Origin: a virus
DNA: 37,298 nt
Virus record (IMG/VR): IMGVR_UViG_3300047557_001190
Span: 1-37,298 of that record
Strand: one strand, 5' to 3'
Positions 1 through 7,608 of this stretch are shown here, in pieces. How positions within the stretch are numbered: the stretch's first letter is position 1; the number at the start of each line of letters is the position of its first letter. The notes under the pieces were generated by a model. The model worked only from the letters and a program-made list of their open reading frames with translations. It searched no databases and was not told the origin of the DNA. The translations under genes and the position numbers were made by a program.

Positions 1-127
1 ATGGTATGGATTTCAAAACAGAACTTTCAGAAATGAAGAGCGGACTTGCTGCTTTTATGGCAGAAGTTAAGCAGCGTTTCAATGAAGTTCCTGCTGAACC
101 CGTTGAAGCTGCGTTTGGTGAGTTGAC
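1..127. repeat. 127-base exact terminal repeat, left copy
   Basis: These bases are identical to 33102-33228. The first mismatch is at base 128 (a here, t at 33229). The repeat covers the end of a late-type promoter motif and the first codons of the scaffold-like gene. Its length equals a k-mer size commonly used as the largest in de Bruijn assemblers, so it is best read as the graph overlap that closes a circular genome, not as a biological repeat. Confidence 0.9.
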
Positions 128-575
128 ACTTGTTGACGGCACAATCGTAGTATTTGACGGTGACGAATTGAATGTTGGTAGCATGTTGTCTGTTAAAACT
201 GAGGAGGGTGTAATACCTGCCCCAGACGGAGTGCATGAAACTACCGACGGACTGCTTGTAACTACCAAAGACGGAGTTGTTGAACTTATCGAAGAGAAAA
301 CAATGCCCGTTGAGGAAGTTGAAGTTGAAAATCAATTCGCATCGCTGGAACAATTTGATGCTCTGCGTGCCGCCAATGAGGAAATGGCAAAGAAAATCGC
401 CACCCTCGAAAACGCCCTTATCAATGTGTTGGGCAAAGTAGAAGAAACTTTCAGCGTGTTTGAAAAGTTTGCATCTGCTACACCTGAGCCGACTAAAAAG
501 CCATTCGGAACAGCTAACAAAAACAAAGAGGAAAATTTTAATGGCTTTCTTTCCGCAATCAAAAAAATCAAATAA
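6..575 (+). CDS. scaffold-like head assembly protein (haplotype A)
   Basis: This 189-residue acidic protein sits between the prohead protease (on the circular map, 32073-33080) and the major capsid protein, the usual place of a scaffolding protein. Residues 1-30 look helical. Residues 35-105 are beta-rich with repeated DG turns. Residues 108-155 form a probable coiled coil, and the C-terminus is lysine-rich (KKPF, then AIKKIK), as in scaffolds that bind the capsid inner surface. The late-type motif abutting the start is cut by the window start and is complete in the second copy at 33107. No enzymatic motif was seen. The scaffold role is inferred from position and composition. Confidence 0.65.
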   Translation: MDFKTELSEMKSGLAAFMAEVKQRFNEVPAEPVEAAFGELTLVDGTIVVFDGDELNVGSMLSVKTEEGVIPAPDGVHETTDGLLVTTKDGVVELIEEKTMPVEEVEVENQFASLEQFDALRAANEEMAKKIATLENALINVLGKVEETFSVFEKFASATPEPTKKPFGTANKNKEENFNGFLSAIKKIK

Positions 576-585
576 TTAAATAATC

Positions 586-1533
586 ATGGCATTTGACGTA
601 ACAGGTTTATCGAATTACACCAAAGAGGAGAGCTTAAATCTTCTGACCAAAGCCATGTTCAGTGCAAAAACCGCTTCATTGTTGAACGGTGCTGGACAGG
701 TTCTCCCCGGTATCAAAAGCGCAGAAATACTGCCCCTGCTTTATTCTGACGTTTATTTTCAAACTGACAGCTGTTCTTACCAGACCAGCGGTAACACCAC
801 CCTTTCAAAGCGTACTTTGACCGTAGGTAAAGTAAAGGTACAGGAAACCCTTTGCCCCAAAGACCTCGAAACCAAATACACTCAGAAAGCGTTGAACGCT
901 GGTGAAGCTATCGACATGGGTGTTTTCACCGAGCAGATTGGTAACGAAAAAGCTGCTAAAATTGCCGAAGCTATCGAAACTGCTATCTGGCAGGGTGACA
1001 CCACTGGTGGCGTTGGAAATAACGGCTACTGGGATGGTTTCTTGACTATCCTCGGTGACCTCGGATTTGGCGGTGCTGGCGACCCTATCAAGGGTAACGT
1101 AGCCAACGCTTACACTTCTATCACTGCTTCAAACATCGACGACATCATCGGAACAATCTATGGTGTTATTCCTGCTGAACTGCTGGGCAAATCTGACCTG
1201 TTTATCGCAATGGGCGTTGACACTTTCCGCAAGTATCGTCAGTGGCTGGTAGGTGCTAACTTGTACCACTACCCTGCTAACGAAGTAGCTGAAATGGAAA
1301 TCATCGACCCTGTGACTGGCATCAAGATTTACGGTCTGCACGGTATGAACGGCACAGACAAAATCGTTGCTGGTTTGTGGTCTAACTTCTGGTTAGGTAC
1401 TGACATGATGAACGAAGAGGAGAGCTATGAGTTTATCTTCAATCCTTTCGAGCGTCGTGTGCAATTCCACGCTGCATTCAAATATGGTGTTCAGATTGCT
1501 TACCCTGAGCAGGTTGTTTATTTCTCACTGTAA
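586..1533 (+). CDS. major capsid protein (haplotype A)
   Basis: This 315-residue protein begins 10 bases after the scaffold-like gene and is followed by a strong hairpin terminator, as expected for the most abundant virion protein. It starts MAFDVTGLSNYTKEES. Residues about 60-100 carry a conserved beta segment (TLTVGKVKVQETLCPKDLET), and the C-terminal region FNPFERRVQFHAAFKYG resembles the last strands of HK97-type or P22-type coat proteins. It seems to lack a long N-terminal delta domain, consistent with a separate scaffold. The second copy at 33685 differs at about 28 positions by my count. Family assignment rests on position, length and overall character; no fold search was possible. Confidence 0.8.
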   Translation: MAFDVTGLSNYTKEESLNLLTKAMFSAKTASLLNGAGQVLPGIKSAEILPLLYSDVYFQTDSCSYQTSGNTTLSKRTLTVGKVKVQETLCPKDLETKYTQKALNAGEAIDMGVFTEQIGNEKAAKIAEAIETAIWQGDTTGGVGNNGYWDGFLTILGDLGFGGAGDPIKGNVANAYTSITASNIDDIIGTIYGVIPAELLGKSDLFIAMGVDTFRKYRQWLVGANLYHYPANEVAEMEIIDPVTGIKIYGLHGMNGTDKIVAGLWSNFWLGTDMMNEEESYEFIFNPFERRVQFHAAFKYGVQIAYPEQVVYFSL

Positions 1534-1569
1534 CCATTAAGTAAGTTACCAAACAGTAAGTTTAACCCG

Positions 1570-1604
1570 GGGGGTGGGGATACAACCTCACCCCCTTTAA
1601 TTTT
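1570..1604 (+). terminator. hairpin terminator/attenuator after capsid gene
   Basis: A 10-bp stem (1570-1579 GGGGGTGGGG with 1586-1595 CCTCACCCCC, one G-U pair) has a 6-base ATACAA loop and is followed by TTTAATTTT. It lies between the capsid gene and the next structural gene. It is conserved base for base in the second copy at 34679-34704, where the T-run is longer. It probably terminates or attenuates transcription so that capsid mRNA exceeds downstream mRNA. Confidence 0.8.
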
Positions 1605-1614
1605 AAAATAAAAT

Positions 1615-2133
1615 ATGGCTTGTGTATTAACCACCGGATTTACCCTCGATTGCAAAACCGCATCGGCAGGTATTAAGACAATTTGGCTCGTTGAATTTGA
1701 TGCCAAATCTACCCTAACTAAATCAAGCGGAGAAGTTTCCGCCCACACCTTGTCAGGTGGCAAATCTTACTTTAAATATGAATTGGAGAAAGAAACCGCC
1801 AGCATGACTTGGAGAACAATTCCCTCAACTGAGAACGGCACTGTATTTTACGAAGCCGACCTCGTTGCCCGTCTGCACAAAGTAACTACCGCACAGCGTA
1901 ACGAAATCAAACTGTTGGCCCAGAACCGCATGTTGGCCATTGCCCTTGATGCTTCTGGCGACTACTGGCTGCTGGGTGCTGATTACGGTGTTCAGTTGCA
2001 GCAGAGTGAAAGCAATTTTGGTCAGGCGTTTGGTGACTTCAAAGGTCACGTGCTGAACTTTTTGCACAAAGAAACCGATTTGCCTTTGAAAGTTCAAGCG
2101 GCTGTTGTATCTTCGCTGGCTCTTGGTTCGTAA
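1615..2133 (+). CDS. abundant virion protein, probably tail tube (haplotype A)
   Basis: A 172-residue, beta-rich protein flanked on both sides by hairpin terminators, which suggests high and separate expression. It begins MACVLTTGFTLDCKTASAGIK and contains the conserved-looking patterns TWRTIPSTENGTVFYEADL and RNEIKLLAQNRMLAIALD, then a hydrophobic GDYWLLGADYG turn. Proteins of this kind are common in Bacteroidetes phages near the capsid gene, and the size suits a tail tube monomer. Its haplotype B copy (34727-35245) differs at only three residues, the most conserved protein of the repeated region. Tail tube function is inference from size, predicted beta content and expression context. Confidence 0.55.
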   Translation: MACVLTTGFTLDCKTASAGIKTIWLVEFDAKSTLTKSSGEVSAHTLSGGKSYFKYELEKETASMTWRTIPSTENGTVFYEADLVARLHKVTTAQRNEIKLLAQNRMLAIALDASGDYWLLGADYGVQLQQSESNFGQAFGDFKGHVLNFLHKETDLPLKVQAAVVSSLALGS

Positions 2134-2153
2134 TTGATTTGAGTGTTTCATGC

Positions 2154-2187
2154 AAAGGGGGCTGCCATTCGGTGGCCCTTTTTGTTT
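2154..2187 (+). terminator. hairpin terminator
   Basis: The stem GGGCTGCC/GGTGGCCC (two G-U pairs, ATTC loop) is flanked by AAAGG on the left and TTTTTGTTT on the right. This is a classic intrinsic terminator shape, downstream of the tail-tube-like gene. The same element is present at 35266-35299 in haplotype B. The T-run also forms the left copy of the 11-base repeat that borders the methyltransferase cassette. Confidence 0.85.
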
Positions 2188-2848
2188 ATATTTGCAACAT
2201 GAATAACACAATAATATCGGAAGTTTACAACGAAGACTGCATGGCTTTAATGTTACGCTACCCTGATAAGTATTTTGATTTGGCAGTAGTTGACCCGCCT
2301 TATGGAATAGATTTGGCCAATATGAATATGGGCGTTGGTAAAAGTAAAAAAGCATCTAAAATACAAAATAGAAAATGGAAGCCAAAAGATTGGGATAAGA
2401 TAACACCAACCGCAGAATACTTTTTACAATTATTTAGAGTTTCAAAAAATCAAATAATTTGGGGCGGCAATTACTTTGATTTGCCACCTTGCAAAAACTA
2501 TATTATTTGGGATAAACAAATACCAGAAGGATTATCATTTGCAGATTGTGAAATGGCATGGACTTCATTTGATAAAGCCCCTAAAATGTTTAGGCACTCG
2601 GCTTATTTAGATAAGGCAAATAAATTTCACCCAACTCAAAAGCCCGTTAAATTGTACGATTGGATTTTTAAGAACTACGCAAAGCAAGGCGATAAGATAC
2701 TCGACACCCATTTAGGAAGTGGCAGTAGTAGGATTGCAGCACACAAAGCAGGACTTTATTTTATTGGGTGCGAACTTGACCCTGATTATTTTGCCGCAGC
2801 AGAAAAAAGGTACAAAGATTTTGCAGCCCAACTGAACCTTTTTGTTTA
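2178..2848. repeat. 660-bp methyltransferase cassette between 11-base direct repeats
   Basis: The 11-mer CTTTTTGTTTA occurs at 2178-2188 and 2838-2848. In haplotype B it occurs once (35290-35300), and the flanking sequence joins directly. The inserted unit is therefore 660 bp and holds its own promoter box plus one complete gene whose stop codon falls inside the right repeat. This is a clean gain or loss of a moron-like cassette, possible through recombination between short homologies. No transposase or inverted ends are visible. Confidence 0.75.
2187..2194 (+). promoter_or_regulatory. promoter -7 box of methyltransferase gene
   Basis: TATATTTG matches the Bacteroidetes -7 consensus TAnnTTTG exactly and ends 4 bases before the methyltransferase ATG at 2199. 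No TTTG stands at the usual -33 distance. The box gives the inserted cassette its own expression signal, directly after the upstream terminator. Confidence 0.6.
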
Positions 2849-2849
2849 A
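2199..2849 (+). CDS. DNA methyltransferase, DPPY type
   Basis: A 216-residue SAM-dependent DNA methyltransferase of the N4-cytosine/N6-adenine group. The catalytic motif DPPYG is at residues 32-36. The SAM-binding motif appears later, at LDTHLGSGSS, after FHPTQKP; the order catalytic motif then SAM motif fits the beta class, often adenine-specific. No target recognition domain is obvious beyond the middle region (about residues 45-140). No restriction endonuclease is adjacent, so it is an orphan enzyme, probably for self-protection of phage DNA. An ATG further upstream (2139) would run through the terminator hairpin; 2199 is preferred because a -7 box lies just before it. The gene is absent from haplotype B and has a lower GC content than its neighbours. 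Confidence 0.85.
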   Translation: MNNTIISEVYNEDCMALMLRYPDKYFDLAVVDPPYGIDLANMNMGVGKSKKASKIQNRKWKPKDWDKITPTAEYFLQLFRVSKNQIIWGGNYFDLPPCKNYIIWDKQIPEGLSFADCEMAWTSFDKAPKMFRHSAYLDKANKFHPTQKPVKLYDWIFKNYAKQGDKILDTHLGSGSSRIAAHKAGLYFIGCELDPDYFAAAEKRYKDFAAQLNLFV

Positions 2850-2860
2850 CATGAAACCGA

Positions 2861-2878
2861 CCTACTTATATAGGTAGG
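2861..2878 (+). promoter_or_regulatory. late-type promoter motif
   Basis: CCTACTTATATAGGTAGG is a perfect inverted repeat in its arms (CCTAC/GTAGG) and directly abuts the ATG at 2879. A TTTG lies 18 bases upstream of the TACTTATA core (2841-2844). It belongs to a set of seven related sites in the window. Confidence 0.65.
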
Positions 2879-3256
2879 ATGCTTTACATAACCAAAGCAG
2901 GAACACCCGAATTGATAATCACAGGCAGGGAAAAAGTAACGGTTTCTCCCGTGTATTATCTGTTGGTGTTTGAAAGTGAAATGTCGCAGGAACGCAAGGC
3001 ATTTATTGTGGCAGATAGCAGCACCGCACCAAACAGATACCAGTTATTTTCATTTGTTGAGGGTAGCAGCACCGCCAAAACGCTGGCAGTAGGTACGCAT
3101 TATTGGTCACTATACGCACAAACTTCCCCAACTAATACCAACTACCTATTGGCAAACGAGGAAATAGACAGAGGGCTTGCATATGTATCTACCAGCCATA
3201 CACCATTTAATGACCATGAAGTTAACACAACGATTAAACAGCACAACGTAGGATGA
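2879..3256 (+). CDS. small virion protein (haplotype A)
   Basis: A 125-residue, beta-rich protein (MLYITKAGTPELIITG...) of a type found next to capsid and portal genes in Bacteroidetes phages; its exact role is unknown. Visible features are an N-terminal strand pair, a central QERKAFIVADSS segment and a C-terminal part rich in T, N and Y (YAQTSPTNTNYLLANEEIDRGL). The start is fixed by the late-type motif, which ends at 2878. The stop overlaps the portal start (ATGA). Haplotype B differs at only four residues. It may be a head-tail joining or tube-associated protein; this is inference from position. Confidence 0.7.
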   Translation: MLYITKAGTPELIITGREKVTVSPVYYLLVFESEMSQERKAFIVADSSTAPNRYQLFSFVEGSSTAKTLAVGTHYWSLYAQTSPTNTNYLLANEEIDRGLAYVSTSHTPFNDHEVNTTIKQHNVG

Positions 3257-5172
3257 GTTTTGAACTTTTAAGAATAAATTTTGCCGAAAGCAAGCTGCCT
3301 GTATTCAAGGAAAACAAGAATAAAGGCATAATGTATTACGGGGAAAGCAATGATTTCCCCGCCCATTTGTTGGAGTTTTACAACCGCTCACCGAAACATG
3401 GTGCAATCGTGCGTCAAAAGGCGCGTTTTGTGGCAGGTGAAGAGACCATTGTTGATGGCAACCCCAATGCAGCCAAAATAATTGAATACGTGAACCCTTA
3501 TGAGGGTGTGCAAGAGTTCAAAAACAAACTGGCATTGGATTATGAGTTGTTTAATGGCTTTGCTTATGAGGTATGTTACAACAAATTAGGGCAAATTTCC
3601 GCCCTTTACCACGTTGATTTCAGCAAAATCCGCACACTTGACCATGAATTGTACATGTATGCGGAGGACTGGAAAAAGGCAAAGCATGAGGACATGGTAC
3701 ATTACCGGCCATTTAATCCAAAAAAGGCACAGCCATTAGAAAAGCAGCTGTTTTATTTTAGGGAATATGGGCCGGGATTGGGCGTTTATCCGCTGCCACC
3801 ATATCAGCATTGCTTACAGTATATTGAAATTGATGTAGAAATCGCAAACTTCCACAACAACAACATCCGCAACGGGTTTTCAAATGGAACTTTGGTGCAA
3901 CTTTTCAAGGGTCAGCCATCGCAGGAAATTGCATATGAATTTGAGCGTAAGTTCAAAGCCAAAACAACCGGCACGGACAACGCTGGTGGTGTGCTGATAC
4001 AGTTCAACGAGATGAACGAAAAGGAAGCCACCGTCAACCACTTGCAACCCAGCGAAATGGACAAACAATTCCTGCAACTGAACGAAACGGTGCAAGATGA
4101 GATTTTCGTTGGTCACAACTTCCCCAAAATTTTGCTGGGTTATTCCACAGAGGGCGCGCTCGGTCAGCGCAATGAAATGATTGAAGCGTATGAGTTGCTG
4201 CATAAATCATACGTAAACCGCAGACAGCACAAAATTGATACCTGCCTTGAAAATACTTTTGAAACGGTTTATCCGGGCATCTTAATCAGCACCAAAGACA
4301 GCGACTTTTTAGCCATTGATTATGTGGCTCTTTATCAGGTTGGTGTTGCCACCGTAGATGAAGCACGTGGAGCGTTGGGATTAGGCGAAAGTGAGCAGAA
4401 AGTAATTGATGCAGCACAGCGCACCATTGACAACATCAATAGCTTGTCGCCATTGGTAGCAAATAACGTGCTTGCCAATATGACCGTCAACGAAAAGCGT
4501 GCATTGGCAGGATTGCCACCCATTGAGGGCGGTGATGTATTGGCAACCACACCAAGCACCGCACCAGAGCCGACCACATTTTCAGCAGTCAAATTAAAGT
4601 GCGAATGCGAAACGTGGAAAGACAGCGACATTGAGGTATTTTCCAAGTTCGGTGCAAGTGCTGATGAGTTTGAAGACGTGCCGATGTTGTTTGCTTTGGA
4701 CACCAAAGAGAAAAAAGTATTGGCAGTTGTAACAGCAGATGAAAAAGCCACCGTGAAAAACATTGCTGATGCAGTAAAATTAGACGAGCCGGAAGTTATC
4801 GAGATACTGAAAAAACTGCAAAGCGACGGCAAGTTGAATTGGACAAACAACGCAATCAAAATCACCGATATTGGCAGGGCTGATATTCAAGACGAGGGAT
4901 TGCCTAAAATTGAGGTGCGTTACAAATACGATTTAAGCCCTGATGCACTGCCTTTGCAACCCGGTGGAAAGAGCCGTGAGTTTTGTATCAAAATGACCGA
5001 TTTAAAAAAGCTATACACCCGTGCTGAAATCGACCAAATCAGTGGCATTGTAGGTTACAACGCATGGCTTCGTCGTGGTGGTTGGTACACCGTGCCAAAT
5101 AGTGAGCCACCATTGCACATTCCGCATTGTAGGCACGAATGGTCGCAGCGTGTAGTAAGGAGGAAATCATAA
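3253..5172 (+). CDS. portal protein with MuF-like C-terminal extension (haplotype A)
   Basis: This 639-residue protein has portal character over residues 1 to about 380: MYYGESNDFP near the N-terminus, alpha/beta clip-like region, and a long stem region rich in N and Q (NFHNNNIRNGFSNG, then NETVQDEIFVGHNFPKILLG). The C-terminal third is unusual. It has a winged-helix-like stretch (KNIADAVKLDEPEVIEILKK) and ends with HIPHCRHEW, a Cys/His pattern like that at the end of Mu gpF-type head morphogenesis domains. A fused portal/MuF architecture is therefore likely. The protein starts by ATGA overlap with the upstream gene and stops by TAATG overlap with the next. Residues about 383-435 are missing in haplotype B. 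Confidence 0.8.
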   Translation: MSFELLRINFAESKLPVFKENKNKGIMYYGESNDFPAHLLEFYNRSPKHGAIVRQKARFVAGEETIVDGNPNAAKIIEYVNPYEGVQEFKNKLALDYELFNGFAYEVCYNKLGQISALYHVDFSKIRTLDHELYMYAEDWKKAKHEDMVHYRPFNPKKAQPLEKQLFYFREYGPGLGVYPLPPYQHCLQYIEIDVEIANFHNNNIRNGFSNGTLVQLFKGQPSQEIAYEFERKFKAKTTGTDNAGGVLIQFNEMNEKEATVNHLQPSEMDKQFLQLNETVQDEIFVGHNFPKILLGYSTEGALGQRNEMIEAYELLHKSYVNRRQHKIDTCLENTFETVYPGILISTKDSDFLAIDYVALYQVGVATVDEARGALGLGESEQKVIDAAQRTIDNINSLSPLVANNVLANMTVNEKRALAGLPPIEGGDVLATTPSTAPEPTTFSAVKLKCECETWKDSDIEVFSKFGASADEFEDVPMLFALDTKEKKVLAVVTADEKATVKNIADAVKLDEPEVIEILKKLQSDGKLNWTNNAIKITDIGRADIQDEGLPKIEVRYKYDLSPDALPLQPGGKSREFCIKMTDLKKLYTRAEIDQISGIVGYNAWLRRGGWYTVPNSEPPLHIPHCRHEWSQRVVRRKS

Positions 5173-5723
5173 TGGCAACATTTGCATTTTTTATATCAGA
5201 ACAAGACGTCAAAAAGAACACCCCGATTGACGAGAACGTGGACAGCAAGCTGCTGCAAACAGCTATGCGTACCGCACAGGATATCTACATCCGTGATATT
5301 TTGGGCAGCACTTTGTATGACAAGCTGTGTGACGACATTAACGGGGCAGGATTGGCAGGTGTTTACCTGACATTAGTGAATAAATACATTGCACCTTGCC
5401 TTTATCATTACGTTATTACGGACAGCATCCTGCCCATGACGTTCAAAATGATGAATAAATCGGTGGCAACGAGGGGTGCGGAGAACGCAAATGCCATTGA
5501 TGTTGACCAATTACGGATGATAGAGCAGCGTTATCAGCAAAAGGCGGAGTATTACGGGGAAAGATTACGCCTGTATCTGTGCGAAAACATGGATTTATTC
5601 CCAGAATACAAGACACCTGCATCCGGCATTGATGTCATAAACCCCCAAGACCAAGCCATTTTTGGCGGTTTTATGCTGGGCGAGGATGAGGAATATAAAT
5701 TTTTACGTGGTTTTTTTAGATGA
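5172..5723 (+). CDS. head-tail connector-like protein
   Basis: A 183-residue, mostly helical protein directly after the portal, in the usual place of a head-completion (adaptor) protein. Key patterns are SKLLQTAMRTAQDIYIRDILG, typical of helical adaptor proteins that dock on the portal, and a C-terminal EEYKFLRGFFR. The start at 5172 shares its A with the portal stop (TAATG) and removes an unlikely N-terminal extension from 5139. Its own stop overlaps a downstream ATG (ATGA). Function is inferred from position and helical pattern. Confidence 0.65.
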   Translation: MATFAFFISEQDVKKNTPIDENVDSKLLQTAMRTAQDIYIRDILGSTLYDKLCDDINGAGLAGVYLTLVNKYIAPCLYHYVITDSILPMTFKMMNKSVATRGAENANAIDVDQLRMIEQRYQQKAEYYGERLRLYLCENMDLFPEYKTPASGIDVINPQDQAIFGGFMLGEDEEYKFLRGFFR

Positions 5724-5768
5724 ACAAGGTAAGAATAAAGAACGAAAACAAATTAAAGGTATTTTTAA

Positions 5769-6233
5769 GTGGTAACGATAAACCAACTATTAGCAGCACT
5801 AACCAGAGCAGGCCAAAATCACAAACAGATAAAGGCAACAATCGTTAATGTTGAGCCAAACATCAACACAAACGGTGAGCAGCTTTATCCGTTAATGCGG
5901 ATTTTTCCTGACGGCTCGCAGGTGACCGTTGACAAGGTGATTTACCGCTTTGCCGTTGCTATTGCTGACCGCCACCGGGAAGATTTTACCGATGCGGTTG
6001 AACGTATCAGCGACATGCATACAGTTATGCTGGATATTTACTCGATGCTGCGTTATGTTTATCGTGGCAACATTGCAGGAACGTGGGTAATAGCCGACAG
6101 CATAACCCCGTTTTATGACGCACAAACCGACATCGTTTCAGGTGTCGCTTGTGTAATTGAATTTCATTGCAGCAACCTACGGGATTACTGCGACACCCCA
6201 AATAACAATTTAACATTTCCAACAATAGAATAA
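5769..6233 (+). CDS. neck or tail-completion protein
   Basis: A 154-residue protein starting with GTG immediately after an in-frame TAA (5766-5768), so no earlier start is possible. The N-terminus INQLLAALTRAGQNHKQIK is a helix followed by a beta-rich body (LYPLMRIFPDGSQVTVDKVIYRFAVAIADRHRED). This pattern is seen in Bacteroidetes phage genes placed between the connector and the fibres. Its size and place fit a neck, stopper or tail-terminator protein. I cannot separate these from the sequence alone. Confidence 0.5.
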   Translation: MVTINQLLAALTRAGQNHKQIKATIVNVEPNINTNGEQLYPLMRIFPDGSQVTVDKVIYRFAVAIADRHREDFTDAVERISDMHTVMLDIYSMLRYVYRGNIAGTWVIADSITPFYDAQTDIVSGVACVIEFHCSNLRDYCDTPNNNLTFPTIE

Positions 6234-6236
6234 AAA

Positions 6237-6506
6237 ATGAGTACAGCATTAGAATTTATGAGCGGCTTTACGGGCTGCAAAGTTATCAGCAACACATCAG
6301 CCAACACTGGCAGATTTCAAGGTTTTGTAGTTAATGCCGATGCGGTGGTTTCTGCCTGCCTCGATGAGAATGGTGCGTCTTTGATGTCAACCATCGGCCT
6401 GACAGGCGTTACCCTGAAACAAGGCACATTTATCAGCGTTGCCGAACCCGGGTATATCAGCAGCATCACGCTGACAAGTGGCTCAATCGTAGCATACAAC
6501 GTATGA
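6237..6506 (+). CDS. small beta-rich virion-associated protein
   Basis: An 89-residue protein beginning MSTALEFMSGFTGCKVISN, with alternating hydrophobic residues and many G, S and T, as in small beta-barrel or fibre-linked proteins. It starts 3 bases after the preceding stop and overlaps the fibre-like gene by 4 bases (ATGA). No recognised family. It may be a fibre attachment or trimerisation factor, judged only by its place before the fibre-like protein. Confidence 0.5.
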   Translation: MSTALEFMSGFTGCKVISNTSANTGRFQGFVVNADAVVSACLDENGASLMSTIGLTGVTLKQGTFISVAEPGYISSITLTSGSIVAYNV

Positions 6507-7372
6507 TAAGGCGAGGCATAGGTGTTCAGCCATATACTGCTGTTATTGGTGGGGTAATTCCATTGCTTGATACTTATGGTTCGGCTGCTGCGGCTTATAG
6601 CTTGCGTAAACTTCGCTCTGCTTACACTGGCAGTGCTGTTCGTGTACGTAGGTCCTCAGATAATACGGAACAAGACATTGGATTTGATAGTAATGGTAAT
6701 TTAGACCAAAGTGCATTAACAACTTTTTGCGGTGTTGGTAATGGGTTTGTAACAACTTGGTATGACCAAAGCGGTAACTCAAAGAATTTAACTGAAAGCT
6801 CGGCAACTTCACAACCTCAAATAGTTTCAAGTGGTGCTGTAATAACATTAAATAATAAAATAGCGTTAAATTTTGATGGAAGTAATGATAAATTAATCAA
6901 TACAACAACAGGATATACAATTAATAATACAACATTTTTAGGTGTATATTCTATTAATTCTGTTGCTGGATTGGGAGCTGTTTTTTCAACTGGTATTTTT
7001 TCGGGCAATGTTAGTGGATGGGGTATTGCAACAAATGGAAATTTAACAGCTATACAGACAAGATATAATGGCTCAGCATTAAATCCACCTGCAATAACAA
7101 TTTCAACAAATACACAATATCTAAATTTTGCAATAACTACTACTAATTCTGATAGTTATTGGTTAAATAATGGATTAGAAAATAATGCTACAGGTACAAG
7201 AAGTGCAGCAACAACCAATCAAAATTTAAGTGTTGGTGTTACTTATGATAGTTCACCACAGTATTATTTTCCTGGTAAATTACAAGAAGCGATTTTTTGG
7301 AGCAATAATAATTTATCAGCAAGTAGAAGTAATATTCAATCAAACATAAATACTTATTATACAATTTATTAA
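6503..7372 (+). CDS. fibre-like protein with lectin/arabinofuranosidase-like fold
   Basis: A 289-residue protein. The N-terminal part (residues about 25-95) has AAAAYSLRKLRSAYTGSAVRV, NTEQDIGF and TWYDQSGN, a pattern I associate with the catalytic domain of fungal-type alpha-L-arabinofuranosidase B and with phage proteins that reuse this fold. The rest (FDGSNDKLINTT...) looks like a concanavalin A-type lectin domain. Together these suggest a host-surface-binding tail or capsid fibre. From about 6840 onward the DNA is clearly more AT-rich and the protein N/T/S-rich compared with neighbours, consistent with module exchange in a receptor-binding gene. Catalytic activity is not claimed. Confidence 0.55.
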   Translation: MIRRGIGVQPYTAVIGGVIPLLDTYGSAAAAYSLRKLRSAYTGSAVRVRRSSDNTEQDIGFDSNGNLDQSALTTFCGVGNGFVTTWYDQSGNSKNLTESSATSQPQIVSSGAVITLNNKIALNFDGSNDKLINTTTGYTINNTTFLGVYSINSVAGLGAVFSTGIFSGNVSGWGIATNGNLTAIQTRYNGSALNPPAITISTNTQYLNFAITTTNSDSYWLNNGLENNATGTRSAATTNQNLSVGVTYDSSPQYYFPGKLQEAIFWSNNNLSASRSNIQSNINTYYTIY

Positions 7373-7608
7373 TGAATATAAAAGGATATAAATATAATAT
7401 AGAACAACAAGCAATAGATGCAAGAGAAACTTGTGATACATACTACTGTATTCCTGTTTCTCCTGACGATGTTACACAAAACTGGGTGGATTATAATTTT
7501 GCTGAATTAAATAATCCTCAATTCTGGTATATTATTTATGATGAGAGTTTATTGCCTGTTTTAGGTGAGCCAGTTGAGTTTGATGTAATAACACCGCCAT
7601 TCCCGTGA
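7372..7608 (+). CDS. small accessory protein after fibre-like gene
   Basis: A 78-residue protein rich in aromatic residues (CDTYYCIP, FWYIIYDES), which starts on the last base of the fibre-like gene's stop (TAATG). AT-rich like the end of that gene, so it may have moved with it as one module. Possible fibre chaperone or attachment protein by analogy with tail fibre loci, but no family is recognised. Confidence 0.45.
   Translation: MNIKGYKYNIEQQAIDARETCDTYYCIPVSPDDVTQNWVDYNFAELNNPQFWYIIYDESLLPVLGEPVEFDVITPPFP

Noticed and set aside
2139-2198. Longer N-terminus of the DNA methyltransferase (from ATG 2139)
   Set aside because: The extra 20 codons run through an intrinsic terminator and a promoter box, and the same bases exist in haplotype B, where the gene is absent.
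5720-5848. 42-codon frame MNKVRIKNENKLKVF... starting by ATGA overlap after the connector gene
   Set aside because: It overlaps the better-supported gene at 5769 by 80 bases, and the second half reads through that gene's conserved-looking N-terminus. It could only be a short coupling frame.
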